Origin: an uncultured Actinomyces sp.
GTDB taxonomy: Bacteria > Actinomycetota > Actinomycetes > Actinomycetales > Actinomycetaceae
Assembly: GCA_938022345.1 (NCBI GenBank)
Contig: CALIEP010000191.1
Coordinates: forward strand, 1 to 10,921
Length of the DNA: 10,921 nt
Reading direction: 5' to 3'
The position numbers and the translations under genes are program-made. Below the pieces are notes generated by a model. It did no database searches. It had not been told where the DNA came from and saw only the letters and a list, made by a program, of their open reading frames with translations. Positions 1 through 7,834 of this stretch are shown here, one piece after another; position 1 is the stretch's first letter, and each line of letters begins with the position of its first letter.

Positions 1-377
1 CAGCTGTCATGCTTGCGCTTCGTTGGCCCATGGATGAGCTCGACGAGCGCATTGCGCAGCGGACTCGCTTGATGTTTGACCAGGGGCTTATTGAAGAAAC
101 GCGGGAACTTGACCGATTGGGGCTTCGGCATACAAAGACTGCCGCCAAAGCGACCGGTTATGCGCAGGCCCTTGCTGTTATTGACGGTGAGATGAGCATC
201 CCCGAGGCCATTGATTCTGTTGCCTTGGCAACGCGCCAGTTGGCTCGCAGACAGCTCAAGTGGTTGCGCTGCGATCCAAGAATCGTGTGGATTGATCGTA
301 GCGGCGAGGGCGCCAGAACCAGTGCCGAGGCCGTGCTACAGATTGCCCGTGAGGTTGTATTATCCGCATTCCGATAG
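1..377 (+). CDS. miaA: tRNA dimethylallyltransferase MiaA, C-terminal part (5' end outside window)
   Basis: MiaA transfers a dimethylallyl group to N6 of A37 in tRNAs that read codons starting with U. The reading frame is already open at the left edge, so this is the last ~124 codons of a protein usually ~300 residues long. The P-loop and DMAPP-binding parts lie outside the window. Family signatures visible are the RWPMDELDERIAQR helix, the GLIEETREL segment, the TAAKATGYAQAL stretch (typical of the MiaA 'A-x-G-Y-x-Q' motif), and the terminal ATRQLARRQLKWLRCDPR segment with its basic, tRNA-contacting residues. An ATG at position 9 is internal and is not the real start. The gene ends in TAG. 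In mycobacteria miaA is followed by dapF and hflX; here dapF does not follow. Confidence 0.93.
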   Translation, partial: AVMLALRWPMDELDERIAQRTRLMFDQGLIEETRELDRLGLRHTKTAAKATGYAQALAVIDGEMSIPEAIDSVALATRQLARRQLKWLRCDPRIVWIDRSGEGARTSAEAVLQIAREVVLSAFR

Positions 378-383
378 AGGCAT

Positions 384-413
384 TTGAGATTGCTCCTTAG
401 ACCCCAGTATTCT
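384..413 (+). promoter_or_regulatory. Probable sigma-70-type promoter of the lipoprotein/subtilase unit
   Basis: TTGAGA at 384-389 and TATTCT at 408-413 are separated by 18 bp. They lie just after the miaA stop and ~30 bp before the ATG of the lipoprotein gene, which has a purine-rich ribosome site (AAGGAAGAGAG) around 429-439. The -10 hexamer is the same as the one proposed for lexA. This was judged by eye only. Confidence 0.45.
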
Positions 414-443
414 GTTTTCTGTTCAAGAAGGAAGAGAGTCGAG

Positions 444-989
444 ATGTCTGTGAACAAAGGGTGCCGTGTGGTTGCGGCGCTGTGTGTCCTTTTTCTTGGG
501 GGAAGCCTTGCCGGATGTTCCTTATTGGGATCATCAAAAGTGAGCAGTGATGATATTCGCGCGATGAAGAATATTCCCGAAGGGCAGAAGAATACCTTGA
601 TTTCCAGGATGGAAGCGGCATCTTCTGCCTCTGAACGCGCGGAAATCGGACAACAGGCAGTGAGCTTAAACAAGATGGTCGGAACCAAACTTCTGATGAA
701 AGAACCGGCGATCACCGATAAGCACACCTACGAGCTTAAAACCGACGGTACGGTCGAAGCCGGTAAAAAGGATGAAGCCTACCTGTACATGTCAGCCGCG
801 GACTATTGGCGCCTGGGCGAAGACGGCTACGAACTCTGCGTGGATCAGGGCTGCGAATACTACTCAGAGTGGACCGTCGAGGTTGAAAAAGGCTACGGCG
901 GGGCAGAATACGTCTGGACTCTGACAATTGATGACGAAGCGCAGGTGGATGGAGCGCCCCTGGTTCGTCGTTTCCAGGCTGCGAAGTGA
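444..989 (+). CDS. Small predicted lipoprotein, unknown function
   Basis: The 181-residue product starts with a basic n-region (K5, R8), a hydrophobic stretch at 9-22 and a lipobox L22-A23-G24-C25, so it should be lipidated on Cys25 and held on the outer face of the membrane. I chose the ATG at 444 over an in-frame TTG at 384, because the TTG overlaps the proposed -35 and would put 20 residues before the signal peptide. The mature part is a Ser/Ala-rich linker, a charged helical region at about 35-75, and a C-terminal half with alternating polar and aromatic residues that looks like a small beta-rich domain with two cysteines (in ELCVDQGCEYY). I do not recognise a named family. The gene ends 21 bp before the subtilase-like gene on the same strand, so co-transcription and a shared role at the cell surface are likely. 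Confidence 0.75.
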   Translation: MSVNKGCRVVAALCVLFLGGSLAGCSLLGSSKVSSDDIRAMKNIPEGQKNTLISRMEAASSASERAEIGQQAVSLNKMVGTKLLMKEPAITDKHTYELKTDGTVEAGKKDEAYLYMSAADYWRLGEDGYELCVDQGCEYYSEWTVEVEKGYGGAEYVWTLTIDDEAQVDGAPLVRRFQAAK

Positions 990-1010
990 AAGGTCAGGGG
1001 GAGAATCGAA

Positions 1011-2324
1011 ATGAAAATAATGCTTTTTTCACATCGCAAGATAGTGCGGGCACTTATCGGTGGAGGAAGTGCATGTGCTTTGGTCGTCGCCGGTGCGTTT
1101 GTTCCGCTGCGCAATGCTTTGGCAGACGATGCCATCACCGGACAAGATTATGTTTCTTACTATCACCTAGACCAAGTGAAAGCGAAAGGCATCACCGGTA
1201 AGGGAGTCAAGATCGCACTTATTGGTGGCTTGGTCGATACCTCTGCTCCTGAACTTGCCGGGGCATCAATTATTGATCAAAGTCCGTGCAAATTTGATCC
1301 TGTTGCTCAAACACTGACACGTCCAACCGCCATGGCATCGGTCTTGGTATCGCAGTCATACGGCGTTGCCCCTGGGGCAACTCTGATGACCTACGGTCTT
1401 GCAGGACCTCATTATGAAACTTCGGGTGAGTGTGTAGATGACGAAGGAAATCCGAAGTTTCCGCTCGAGAATCTCATTCACCAGGCAATTGATGATGGCG
1501 CGCAGTTGATTGTGATCTCTGTGCCTTATGTTGACGAGGAAGCAGAGGCGGAGGACTTGTCAATCTACGACCTCGAAATGAAACGAATCATGTTCAGAAA
1601 GCGTCAACAAGTTTATAAATGGGCTGTCGCTCACGCGATGGCAAGTGGCGTTCCAATCGTTGCGAGCGTTGGTGATGAACCACAGGATGCAACAGATTAT
1701 TCATATTCAGCGTTGTCCGGTGTCGTTGGTGTTTCGGCCATTGCACCCGATGGACAGCTTACGGCGCGTTCGTCTTGGGGACAGGTGGTTACGGCATCTC
1801 TTGGTGCAAATGTGAATGTGCGGGTATATCCAGACAAGAATGTCGAAAAAATGGACTGCTCGAGCTGTGCTTCAGCAATTACTACGGGTTTTCTTGCTTT
1901 GGCGCGTGAGAAATGGCCGCAGGCTACCGGAAATCAGCTTCTTCAGCTTCTGGTCCGAACTGGCGCAAATTCTGGGAACTCTTGGAACGAACGAACAGGA
2001 TTCGGGCCAACGAATCTTGAGGCAATGCTCAGCACCGATCCCTCTCAATTCCCAGATGAGAATCCACTTCCAGATAAGACGAAATTAGGGAAGGACACTG
2101 AAGGGTCTACCGGATTTGGCTCTGGTCAAGGTGGCTCAGTCCCTCTTCCTCAAGAAGTCGCAGACTATGGCGACGGTCTCGCGAGCCCTTTGTATATGAG
2201 AGATGAAGAACCGAACTACACCTACCGTTGGCTTGATGATTTGTATGCTATGCCTGACGGCTCTGTGAGCGCGCTTCCTATTCACCTGGGCACAAGCCCG
2301 CGCCTCCACAAGAAAAAGAAGTAG
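1011..2324 (+). CDS. Exported subtilase-fold (S8 family) protein, predicted pseudoprotease
   Basis: The 437-residue protein has a Sec signal peptide (basic start, hydrophobic core at 13-30, likely cleavage after A36-L37-A38) and a subtilase fold at about 50-340. The segment ITGKGVKIALIGGLVDTSAP aligns with the usual start that reads 'ITGxGVxVAVIDTGVDxxHP', but the catalytic Asp position is Gly72. The 'HGTxMAS' motif reads RPTAMAS, so the His position is Arg104. The oxyanion-hole Asn is Asp222 (VASVGD). The 'GTSxAxP' nucleophile loop reads CSSCASA, so only Ser285 remains. Mature-chain cysteines are C93, C141, C283 and C286. Residues 345-437 form a Pro/Gly-rich, low-complexity tail ending in RLHKKKK, with no transmembrane helix, unlike type VII-secretion mycosins. 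A strong ribosome site (AGGGGGAG, 996-1003) precedes the ATG. The family call is solid; loss of proteolysis is inferred from the alignment. Confidence 0.85.
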   Translation: MKIMLFSHRKIVRALIGGGSACALVVAGAFVPLRNALADDAITGQDYVSYYHLDQVKAKGITGKGVKIALIGGLVDTSAPELAGASIIDQSPCKFDPVAQTLTRPTAMASVLVSQSYGVAPGATLMTYGLAGPHYETSGECVDDEGNPKFPLENLIHQAIDDGAQLIVISVPYVDEEAEAEDLSIYDLEMKRIMFRKRQQVYKWAVAHAMASGVPIVASVGDEPQDATDYSYSALSGVVGVSAIAPDGQLTARSSWGQVVTASLGANVNVRVYPDKNVEKMDCSSCASAITTGFLALAREKWPQATGNQLLQLLVRTGANSGNSWNERTGFGPTNLEAMLSTDPSQFPDENPLPDKTKLGKDTEGSTGFGSGQGGSVPLPQEVADYGDGLASPLYMRDEEPNYTYRWLDDLYAMPDGSVSALPIHLGTSPRLHKKKK

Positions 2325-2341
2325 CCGAACTCTGATCTGAA

Positions 2342-2386
2342 AATGAGTGGTGGGAGGAAACCCCGGGTTTCCTCCCACCACTCATT
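2342..2386. terminator. Long perfect inverted repeat, probable bidirectional terminator
   Basis: Arms 2342-2363 and 2365-2386 are perfectly complementary over 22 bp around one central base, so the real RNA loop must open a few inner G-C pairs. It starts 17 bp after the subtilase-like gene and lies between converging genes. There is no U-tract on either strand. Confidence 0.7.
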
Positions 2387-2390
2387 CATG

Positions 2391-2418
2391 CCAAAAACAA
2401 TCCCGTATCTACCGGGAT
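2391..2418 (-). terminator. Rho-independent terminator of the methyltransferase gene
   Basis: Read on the minus strand, a 6-bp stem (ATCCCG / CGGGAT) with a 7-nt loop at 2418-2400 is followed by TGTTTTTGG, a short U-tract. It begins 7 bp past the stop codon of the minus-strand methyltransferase gene. Confidence 0.55.
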
Positions 2419-2424
2419 GTAGAT

Positions 2425-3042
2425 TCAGGAATGTGCACGGACCTCAATAATCCGATAGCCCTTTTTGGATGCGATCTTTTCTGCAGGAAAACCTTGCTGG
2501 CACAGCCACTGTGTTAAAGAGTCAGCGCCAAGATTCTTCTGAACAACCAGGTAGGCAACACCGTTTGTACTCAGCATGGAAAGCCAGGTCATTAGCAGCT
2601 CGTGAAGAGCATTCTTTCCAATGCGGATAGGAGGATTAGACCAGATCACGTCAAAGGTGATTCCTTGAGCGCGAAGCTTCTCAGGAGCCTCTTCGGCATG
2701 CAGGGTATGGACATTCTCGGCCTAGTTCAGGGAAGCATTGCGCGCGGTCAGGTCAAGCGCGCGCGAATTGACGTCGACCGCCCAAACGCTTGCCTCGGGG
2801 GACTCCAAGCCCATAACGACAGCTAAAGGACCCCAGCCGCAGCCCACATCAAGGAAGTTACCGCGCTCGGGGAGGGCAGGGGCCTCGGCAAGAAGCTGGC
2901 GGGTCCCCAAATCAATACGCGAACCAGAAAAGACTCGGTCGCTCACCCACATTTCCAGATCTAAACCGCGAACTCGATCGCGAATCAGGTGAAGCTCATC
3001 AGCTGAGGCGGGCTCAGAATCGGTGAAGTACTGTTCATCCAC
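2425..3042 (-). pseudogene. RsmC-like class I SAM-dependent methyltransferase, interrupted by an in-frame TAG
   Basis: Read through, this is a 205-codon gene, a usual size for the small actinobacterial RsmC-like family. These proteins resemble the 16S rRNA guanine-N2 methyltransferases; the real substrate here is unknown. The N-terminal part (MDEQYFTDSEPASADE, then a VFSGSRIDLGTRQLL segment) is typical. Motif I is LDVGCGWGPLAV, motif II is VWAVDVNSRALDL, and the catalytic-type loop is WSNPPIRIGK. A TAG at 2722-2724 (codon 107) splits the frame just after motif II, between RNASLN and AENVHTLHAEE. Both halves are in the same frame and fully family-like, so one codon change explains the break. 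A 106-residue product would lack the NPP motif and be inactive. The start is GTG at 3042, because an in-frame TGA lies just upstream. The gene is divergent from hflX; the 140 bp between them hold no promoter I can call. Confidence 0.8.
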
Positions 3043-3182
3043 GCTTCAAGGGTACTTTAGAAGTGCTACGCCCGGCTAGAAACTCTCTTCTTTTTTCTCC
3101 ACAGGTGCGCCCGCAGAAAGTCGAAACATGGGAAAATAAAAAGCGGATCCCACCCGAACTCTCACCATCTTGGAGATACTGA

Positions 3183-4727
3183 ATGACCGAAGATTCCACT
3201 GAGCGGGCAAAAAGTGTTGTCGCGCGTATCCTTGCGCGCACAGGAACCGCCCTGGAATCAACTCAAGGACAAGATCATCACGCGCAGGCGGGTGAACTTG
3301 AACGAGAGGCACGTGCGGGGACCCGTCGTATCCAAGGGCTCTCGAACGACCTTGAAGAAATTTCTGAAGTCGAGTACCGGCAGGTCCGTCTTGAAAAGGT
3401 CGTGCTTGTAGGGCTGCGTACTACGGGAACTGAAGAAGAAGCAGAGAACTCTTTGCGTGAGCTGGCAGCGCTTGCTCAAACAGCTGGTTCGCAAGTCCTC
3501 GACGGCGTTATTCAAAAACGTTCGCATCCGGATCCCGCAACCTATTTTGGCTCTGGTAAAGCTCATTAACTGGCTTAGCTTGTTGCTGCTGATGGTGCAG
3601 ACACAATCATTGTTGATGGTGATCTTGCCCCTTCTCAAAGGCGCGGATTGGAAGACGTTGTCAAGATCAAGGTTGTTGACCGAACCGCGTTGATTTTGGA
3701 CATCTTCGCCCAACACGCCAAATCGCGAGAAGGTAAAGCTCAAGTCGAATTGGCGCAGTTGGAATACCTCCTTCCGCGTCTTCGCGGGTGGGGTGATTCG
3801 ATGTCGCGTCAGGCTGGTGGCCGCGTTGCCTCGGGTGAAGGTATTGGTTCGCGAGGTCCAGGTGAAACGAAGATTGAGCTCGACCGTCGCCGCATTCGAA
3901 ACCGTATGGCAAAACTGCGTGAGAAGATTCGCCGAATGGAGCCAGCACGCCAAGCGCAGCGCGCGAATCGCTCGCGTTCAACTATTCCTTCTGTTGCCAT
4001 CGCGGGGTACACGAATGCTGGAAAATCCACGCTTCTCAATGCGCTGACGGGTACGGATGTCTTGGTTGAAGATGCTCTCTTTGCAACCCTTGACCCAACG
4101 GTTCGTCGTACGCAAACTGAGGATGGGCGTGCCTACACGCTTTCAGACACCGTTGGCTTTGTGTCGCGCCTGCCTACTCAGCTTGTTGAAGCCTTCCGTT
4201 CGACCTTGGAAGAAGTCGGCGAGGCCGATGTGATCCTTCACGTTGTCGATGCTGCGCACCCCGATCCGATTGGCCAGATCCAGGCTGTTCATTCGGTTCT
4301 GGACACGATTGAGGGAGCGCGAGATATTCCCGAGCTCATCGTCTTCAATAAGGCCGATCTTGCCAGTGATGAACAACGCGCGTTTGTCCGTTCTCTGAGT
4401 GAACGTGCGGTGCTCGTCAGTGCCGTCACTGGCGAGGGGATTTCTGAACTCCAAACTGTCATTGCATCGATGCTTCCTCGTCCACGCGAGGTCGTTGACT
4501 GCATCGTTCCCTATATTTACGGAGCGCTCCTTCATCGTATCCATGAAGAAGGAGAAGTCCTTCTGGAGGAGTACCTTGGCGAAGGAGAGCACATTCGGGC
4601 TCGTGTCGACGGTGCATTAGCTGCGGCCCTGCGAGCAGTTGCTCTTCCAGTCCGCGCAGATGCTCCGGGCACAGGTTTTGAAGGCGTCGCCAATCCTGAC
4701 GCGGCCCCTTCCGAGGGCTTCGAATGA
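3183..4727 (+). pseudogene. hflX: Ribosome-associated GTPase HflX, interrupted by two in-frame stops
   Basis: HflX is a GTPase that binds the 50S subunit and splits stalled or hibernating ribosomes. The ATG at 3183 has a GGAG site 7 bp upstream. Ignoring the stops, the frame gives 514 residues, a normal actinobacterial length. The N-terminal domain is intact up to ATYFGSGKAH; then TAA (3567-3569, codon 129) and TAG (3576-3578, codon 132) follow, where the family normally reads roughly KAQELAQLVAADGAD. The same frame then runs on without a lesion: IVDGDLAPSQRRGLEDVV, the glycine-rich SRGPGETKIELDRRRI helix region, P-loop GYTNAGKST (275-283), switch ATLDPTVR, G3 DTVG, G4 NKAD and G5 SAVTGEG. 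A 128-residue product could not bind GTP. Restart on the downstream fragment (for example TTG at 3648) would give a GTPase domain without its N-terminal half. The stop overlaps the dinG start. Confidence 0.88.
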
Positions 4728-6672
4728 GCCTCACAACGGCGAAGCAAGCGCTGAGCGCGGCTGTCCGTGAAATGGGTGGCCAAGTGCGCAGCGGACAAGA
4801 GGCGATGCTCGACGAAATCTGCAGTTCCCTTGAAGCCCCTGAGCACCTTCTCGTTCAGGCAGGAACCGGTACGGGTAAATCTCTTGGGTACTTGATTCCT
4901 CTGATGGATTTTGCGGTGAGTAGAGATGAAAGAGTGCTTGTCTCTACCGCGACGCTGAACCTCCAACACCAAATCCTCACGAAAGATGCCCCGGTTGCAG
5001 CCCAAGCAATCGAAGACGTTCACGGACGCAGGCCTCGGGTCGCGCTCCTCAAAGGGTGAATAACTATCTGTGCACCTTCCGACTTGGCGGCTGATATCCC
5101 TTGGAAGGAACGCTCTTTGATGTCCCAAGCCAGCGCGATGACGATGACGAGGCCGCGCCGGCCAGCGAGTTAGGCGCAGAGATCGTGCGTTTACGTCGCT
5201 GGGCCTCGCAAACGGAAACGGGGGATCGAGATGAACTCGATCCCGGAGTAAGCGATCGAGCATGGTCGCAAGTTTCAGTGTCACGTCTGGAATGCCTGGG
5301 CAAGCAGTGTCCGATGTTTGATGGCTGTTTTCCCCAGGCGGCCCGTGAAACCGCACAAGAAGCAGACGTTGTCGTCACCAACCATTCGTTGTTGGGGATC
5401 AGTGCTTTAAGTGATGGCGATCTGTTCGGGCAGATTGGCGCGCTCGCGGTTGACGAGGCTCATGAGCTTGCTGAACGAGTGCGTGAACAGGCATCGGTTG
5501 CAGTGTCCTTGAAGTCTATGACGTGGATTTCACGCAGGCTTCGAAGTCTTGCCTCTGTGGACACTGATGCGCTTGATCATGTTGCCGCGCAGCTTGATGG
5601 TGTCCTTCAAAGCTTCCACGTCGGATTAATGACTGACCGGACAAGCCTCAAACCAATCATGTCCGCCTTGGACACGGCTAAACGTGACCTTGATACGCAG
5701 ATTTCCACTCTTCAACTTGAGGCCGCGACGAAAGTTCTGGTGCGAGCCTTCAGTGATGAACTTGATGAGGTGTTGCAAGCGTGGGGGCGTGACGCTGAGA
5801 AGAGCGTGACCTGGGTTGAGCGCGATGAAGACCGAGGCTTTTCATCCTTGATGATCGCGCCCTTGCAAGTTGCGCCTTCTTTGGCTGATAACGCCTTTGG
5901 TCAGCGGCCGGCAATTCTGACTTCTGCAACATTGAGTCTGGGTGGGAGTTTTGACTCGCTTGCGTATAGCACGGGGTTGAATTTGGCTCCACTGCCCTGG
6001 AGGGGAGTGGATGTCGGATCGCCATTTGACGCCTCTCGCCAGGGGATCTTGTACATCGCCGCAGGACTTCCAGCACCGAGTAATGGGCAACCTAGTCCAG
6101 CGGCGATGGAGCAGATGGTCTCTTTGGTCAAGGCCAGTGGCGGTGGAGCTCTTGTTCTTTATGCCTCGTGGGCGGCGGCGCGACAGGGCGCGCAAAAGCT
6201 TCGTGCCGAGGGCGTCTCAGATGTGTTGCTCCAGGGTGAGGACTCTCTACCAGCGTTGATCAAGAGCTTCCGGTCTAATCGCGATTCCGTTTTGGTTGGG
6301 ACGATGTCGCTGTGGCAGGGCGTCGATGTCGTCGGGGACTCATGTCGCTTGGTCGTCATCGATAAAATTCCGTTCCCTCATCCAAAAAATCCGATAGTCA
6401 AGGCCTTGACCGAGGATGCTGATCGGCAGGGAGGCAAGGGCTTTTTCCAAGTGAGCGTAACTAGGGCAGCGCTCATGATGGCCCAGGGAGCGGGACGTCT
6501 TCTGCGATCCCATAATGACCGAGGCGTTGTTGCCGTTCTTGATTCGCGTCTTCAGTCCCGCAGCTACGGGCGTTTTATTATCCAGTCGATGCCTGAGTTT
6601 TGGCGTACCTGCGACCTTGATGTTGTGACGGGTGCTTTGGAAAGACTCAATGCTGAGCTGCATGAAGACTAA
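4724..6672 (+). pseudogene. dinG: DinG-type Fe-S ATP-dependent helicase, broken by a one-base deletion and a TGA
   Basis: DinG is an XPD-like 5'-3' helicase that unwinds R-loops, D-loops and forks. The ATG overlaps the hflX stop (ATGA), implying translational coupling. Walker A is AGTGTGKS (46-53). After ALLKG the frame hits TGA at 5057-5059. Adding one base there restores W-N-N-Y-L-C-T-F-R-L-G-G, but that frame then meets TGA at 5092-5094, after which YPLEGTLFDVP continues. The span is 1949 nt, one base short of 650 codons. Fe-S cysteines follow the E. coli DinG pattern: the first is in the damaged stretch (codon 5071-5073), and the other three are CLGKQCPMFDGC (C-x4-C-x5-C). Then come DEAH (VDEAHEL), the motif V-like region LWQGVDVVGD and GAGRLLRSHNDRG. 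The 111-residue product holds only Walker A, so it should be inactive unless the lesions are sequence errors. Confidence 0.88.
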
Positions 6673-6766
6673 AGCAGCACACTTCGTTCAATAAGGGGAT
6701 TTTGGCCTATCACGATGAAGGGTGATCTGAGAGAATAGAGCTGTTCACTTGTTTAGGAGGTTGCTC

Positions 6767-7753
6767 ATGCCCACCCATTCACAAAGCCTGTATCCCAGCT
6801 CTTCTGGCCGTCCTTCAAAGATTGCGATTATTGGCGCAGGAGCTGTTGGTACTGCCGTTGCCTACGCCTGCTTGATGCGCGGAGATGCGCGTGACATCGT
6901 CTTGCATGATATCAACAAGCCGAAGGTGGAAGCCGAGGCCTTGGATATGGCGCATGGCATTCAGTTCACTCCTTCTGGCTCCATTGAGGGCTCGGATGAT
7001 GTTGAGATTGTCCGTGGAGCAGACCTGGTCATCGTCACTGCCGGTGCTAAGCAAAAGCCCGGTCAGTCCCGACTGGAACTTGCTGGTTCCACCGTTGACC
7101 TCATGCGTAAGATCCTCCCTAATCTGTTGAATGTTGCCCCCGAGGCTCGCTTCATGTTCATCACGAATCCTGTTGATGTCGTGACCTATGCGGCGCTGAA
7201 GATCACGGGTCTTCCGCGTAATCAGGTCTTCGGTTCGGGTACGGTTTTGGACACTTCGCGTTTGCGTTACCTGGTTTCTCGCGAAACAGGTGTTGCCACT
7301 CAGAACATTCACGCATATGTCGCCGGCGAGCACGGAGATTCTGAAGTTGCCCTGTGGTCTTCTGCCGAAATTGGTAATGTTCCTCTGCGCCACTGGGGAC
7401 CGACGCTTTCAGGCCGACTCTTTGATACTGAACTTCGTGAACAGATTGCAAAGGACGTCGTGAACTCTGCCTACAAGATCATTGAAGGCAAGGGGGCAAC
7501 AAACTACGCAATCGGCTTGGCTGGATCGAATATCGCACGTGCGGTCCTGCGTGATGAGCAGCGTGTGCTGACTGTCTCGACGCTTCTTGAAGACTGGGAA
7601 GGCATCTCGGATGTTTGCATGGCGGCACCGACCTTGGTTGGCCGCGATGGCGCGGGCCGCGTGCTGAACCCGCCGCTCACTCTTGCCGAGCGCGATGGAT
7701 TGACCGAATCGGCAACTCGCCTTCGTCAAGTCGCCCGAGATTTGGGTTTCTAA
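6767..7753 (+). CDS. ldh: L-lactate dehydrogenase (NAD-dependent)
   Basis: This cytoplasmic enzyme reduces pyruvate to L-lactate and regenerates NAD+ in fermentation. The 328 residues match the family length. The NAD-binding fold shows GAGAVG at 23-28 and the acidic Asp48 (VLHDIN) that prefers NAD over NADP. The specificity loop AGAKQKPGQSR has Gln96 at the position that is Gln in lactate and Arg in malate dehydrogenases, followed by the substrate-loop Arg102. The catalytic set is Asp162 and Arg165 (LDTSRLR) and His189 (GEHGDSE). I start at ATG 6767, because AGGAGG lies 6 bp upstream at 6755-6760; an in-frame TTG at 6749 lies before that site. The 94-bp gap after dinG suggests its own promoter, but I cannot point to good hexamers. 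The gene is intact, unlike its upstream neighbours. Confidence 0.95.
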   Translation: MPTHSQSLYPSSSGRPSKIAIIGAGAVGTAVAYACLMRGDARDIVLHDINKPKVEAEALDMAHGIQFTPSGSIEGSDDVEIVRGADLVIVTAGAKQKPGQSRLELAGSTVDLMRKILPNLLNVAPEARFMFITNPVDVVTYAALKITGLPRNQVFGSGTVLDTSRLRYLVSRETGVATQNIHAYVAGEHGDSEVALWSSAEIGNVPLRHWGPTLSGRLFDTELREQIAKDVVNSAYKIIEGKGATNYAIGLAGSNIARAVLRDEQRVLTVSTLLEDWEGISDVCMAAPTLVGRDGAGRVLNPPLTLAERDGLTESATRLRQVARDLGF

Positions 7754-7764
7754 TTTGAGGGATT

Positions 7765-7817
7765 GATTTAATGGGTGTGGCCCCGACGCAACGCGTCGGG
7801 GCAACACCCATTAAATC
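7765..7817. terminator. Long hairpin between ldh and lexA, probable bidirectional terminator
   Basis: Arms of about 25 bp (7765-7789 and 7793-7817) pair with a single mismatch around a 3-nt loop. The stem has A/T-rich ends and a GC-rich core (GGCCCCGACGC). It lies 11 bp after the ldh stop and 17 bp past the end of lexA on the other strand, so it can serve both converging genes. No U-tract is seen. Confidence 0.75.
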
Positions 7818-7834
7818 TGAGGAACTGCCGTTTA

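Noticed and set aside
158..727. Minus-strand open frame opposite miaA and the lipoprotein gene
   Set aside because: It spans the end of miaA and the lipoprotein gene in antisense, with no recognisable domain or ribosome site.
1011..2324. Mycosin of a type VII secretion system
   Set aside because: There is no C-terminal transmembrane helix, no ESX gene nearby, and the catalytic residues are replaced.
2722..3578. Stop-codon reassignment as the reason for in-frame stops
   Set aside because: All three stop codons occur in-frame inside genes, and all three also end intact-looking genes here; two genes also carry frameshifts.
5051..5094. Programmed -1 frameshift at AAAGGGTGA in dinG
   Set aside because: A -1 slip at GGG does enter the frame for N-N-Y-L-C, but that frame meets TGA at 5092-5094 before the rest of the gene, so slipping alone cannot give a full protein.
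3258..5356. Long minus-strand open frames opposite hflX and dinG (3258-3953 and 4532-5356)
   Set aside because: They overlap strongly conserved plus-strand genes, have no family signatures, and their composition is that of a complementary-strand shadow.
6736..6760. Rex (redox) operator before ldh
   Set aside because: Only a TTCAC half-site is present, without the matching inverted half.
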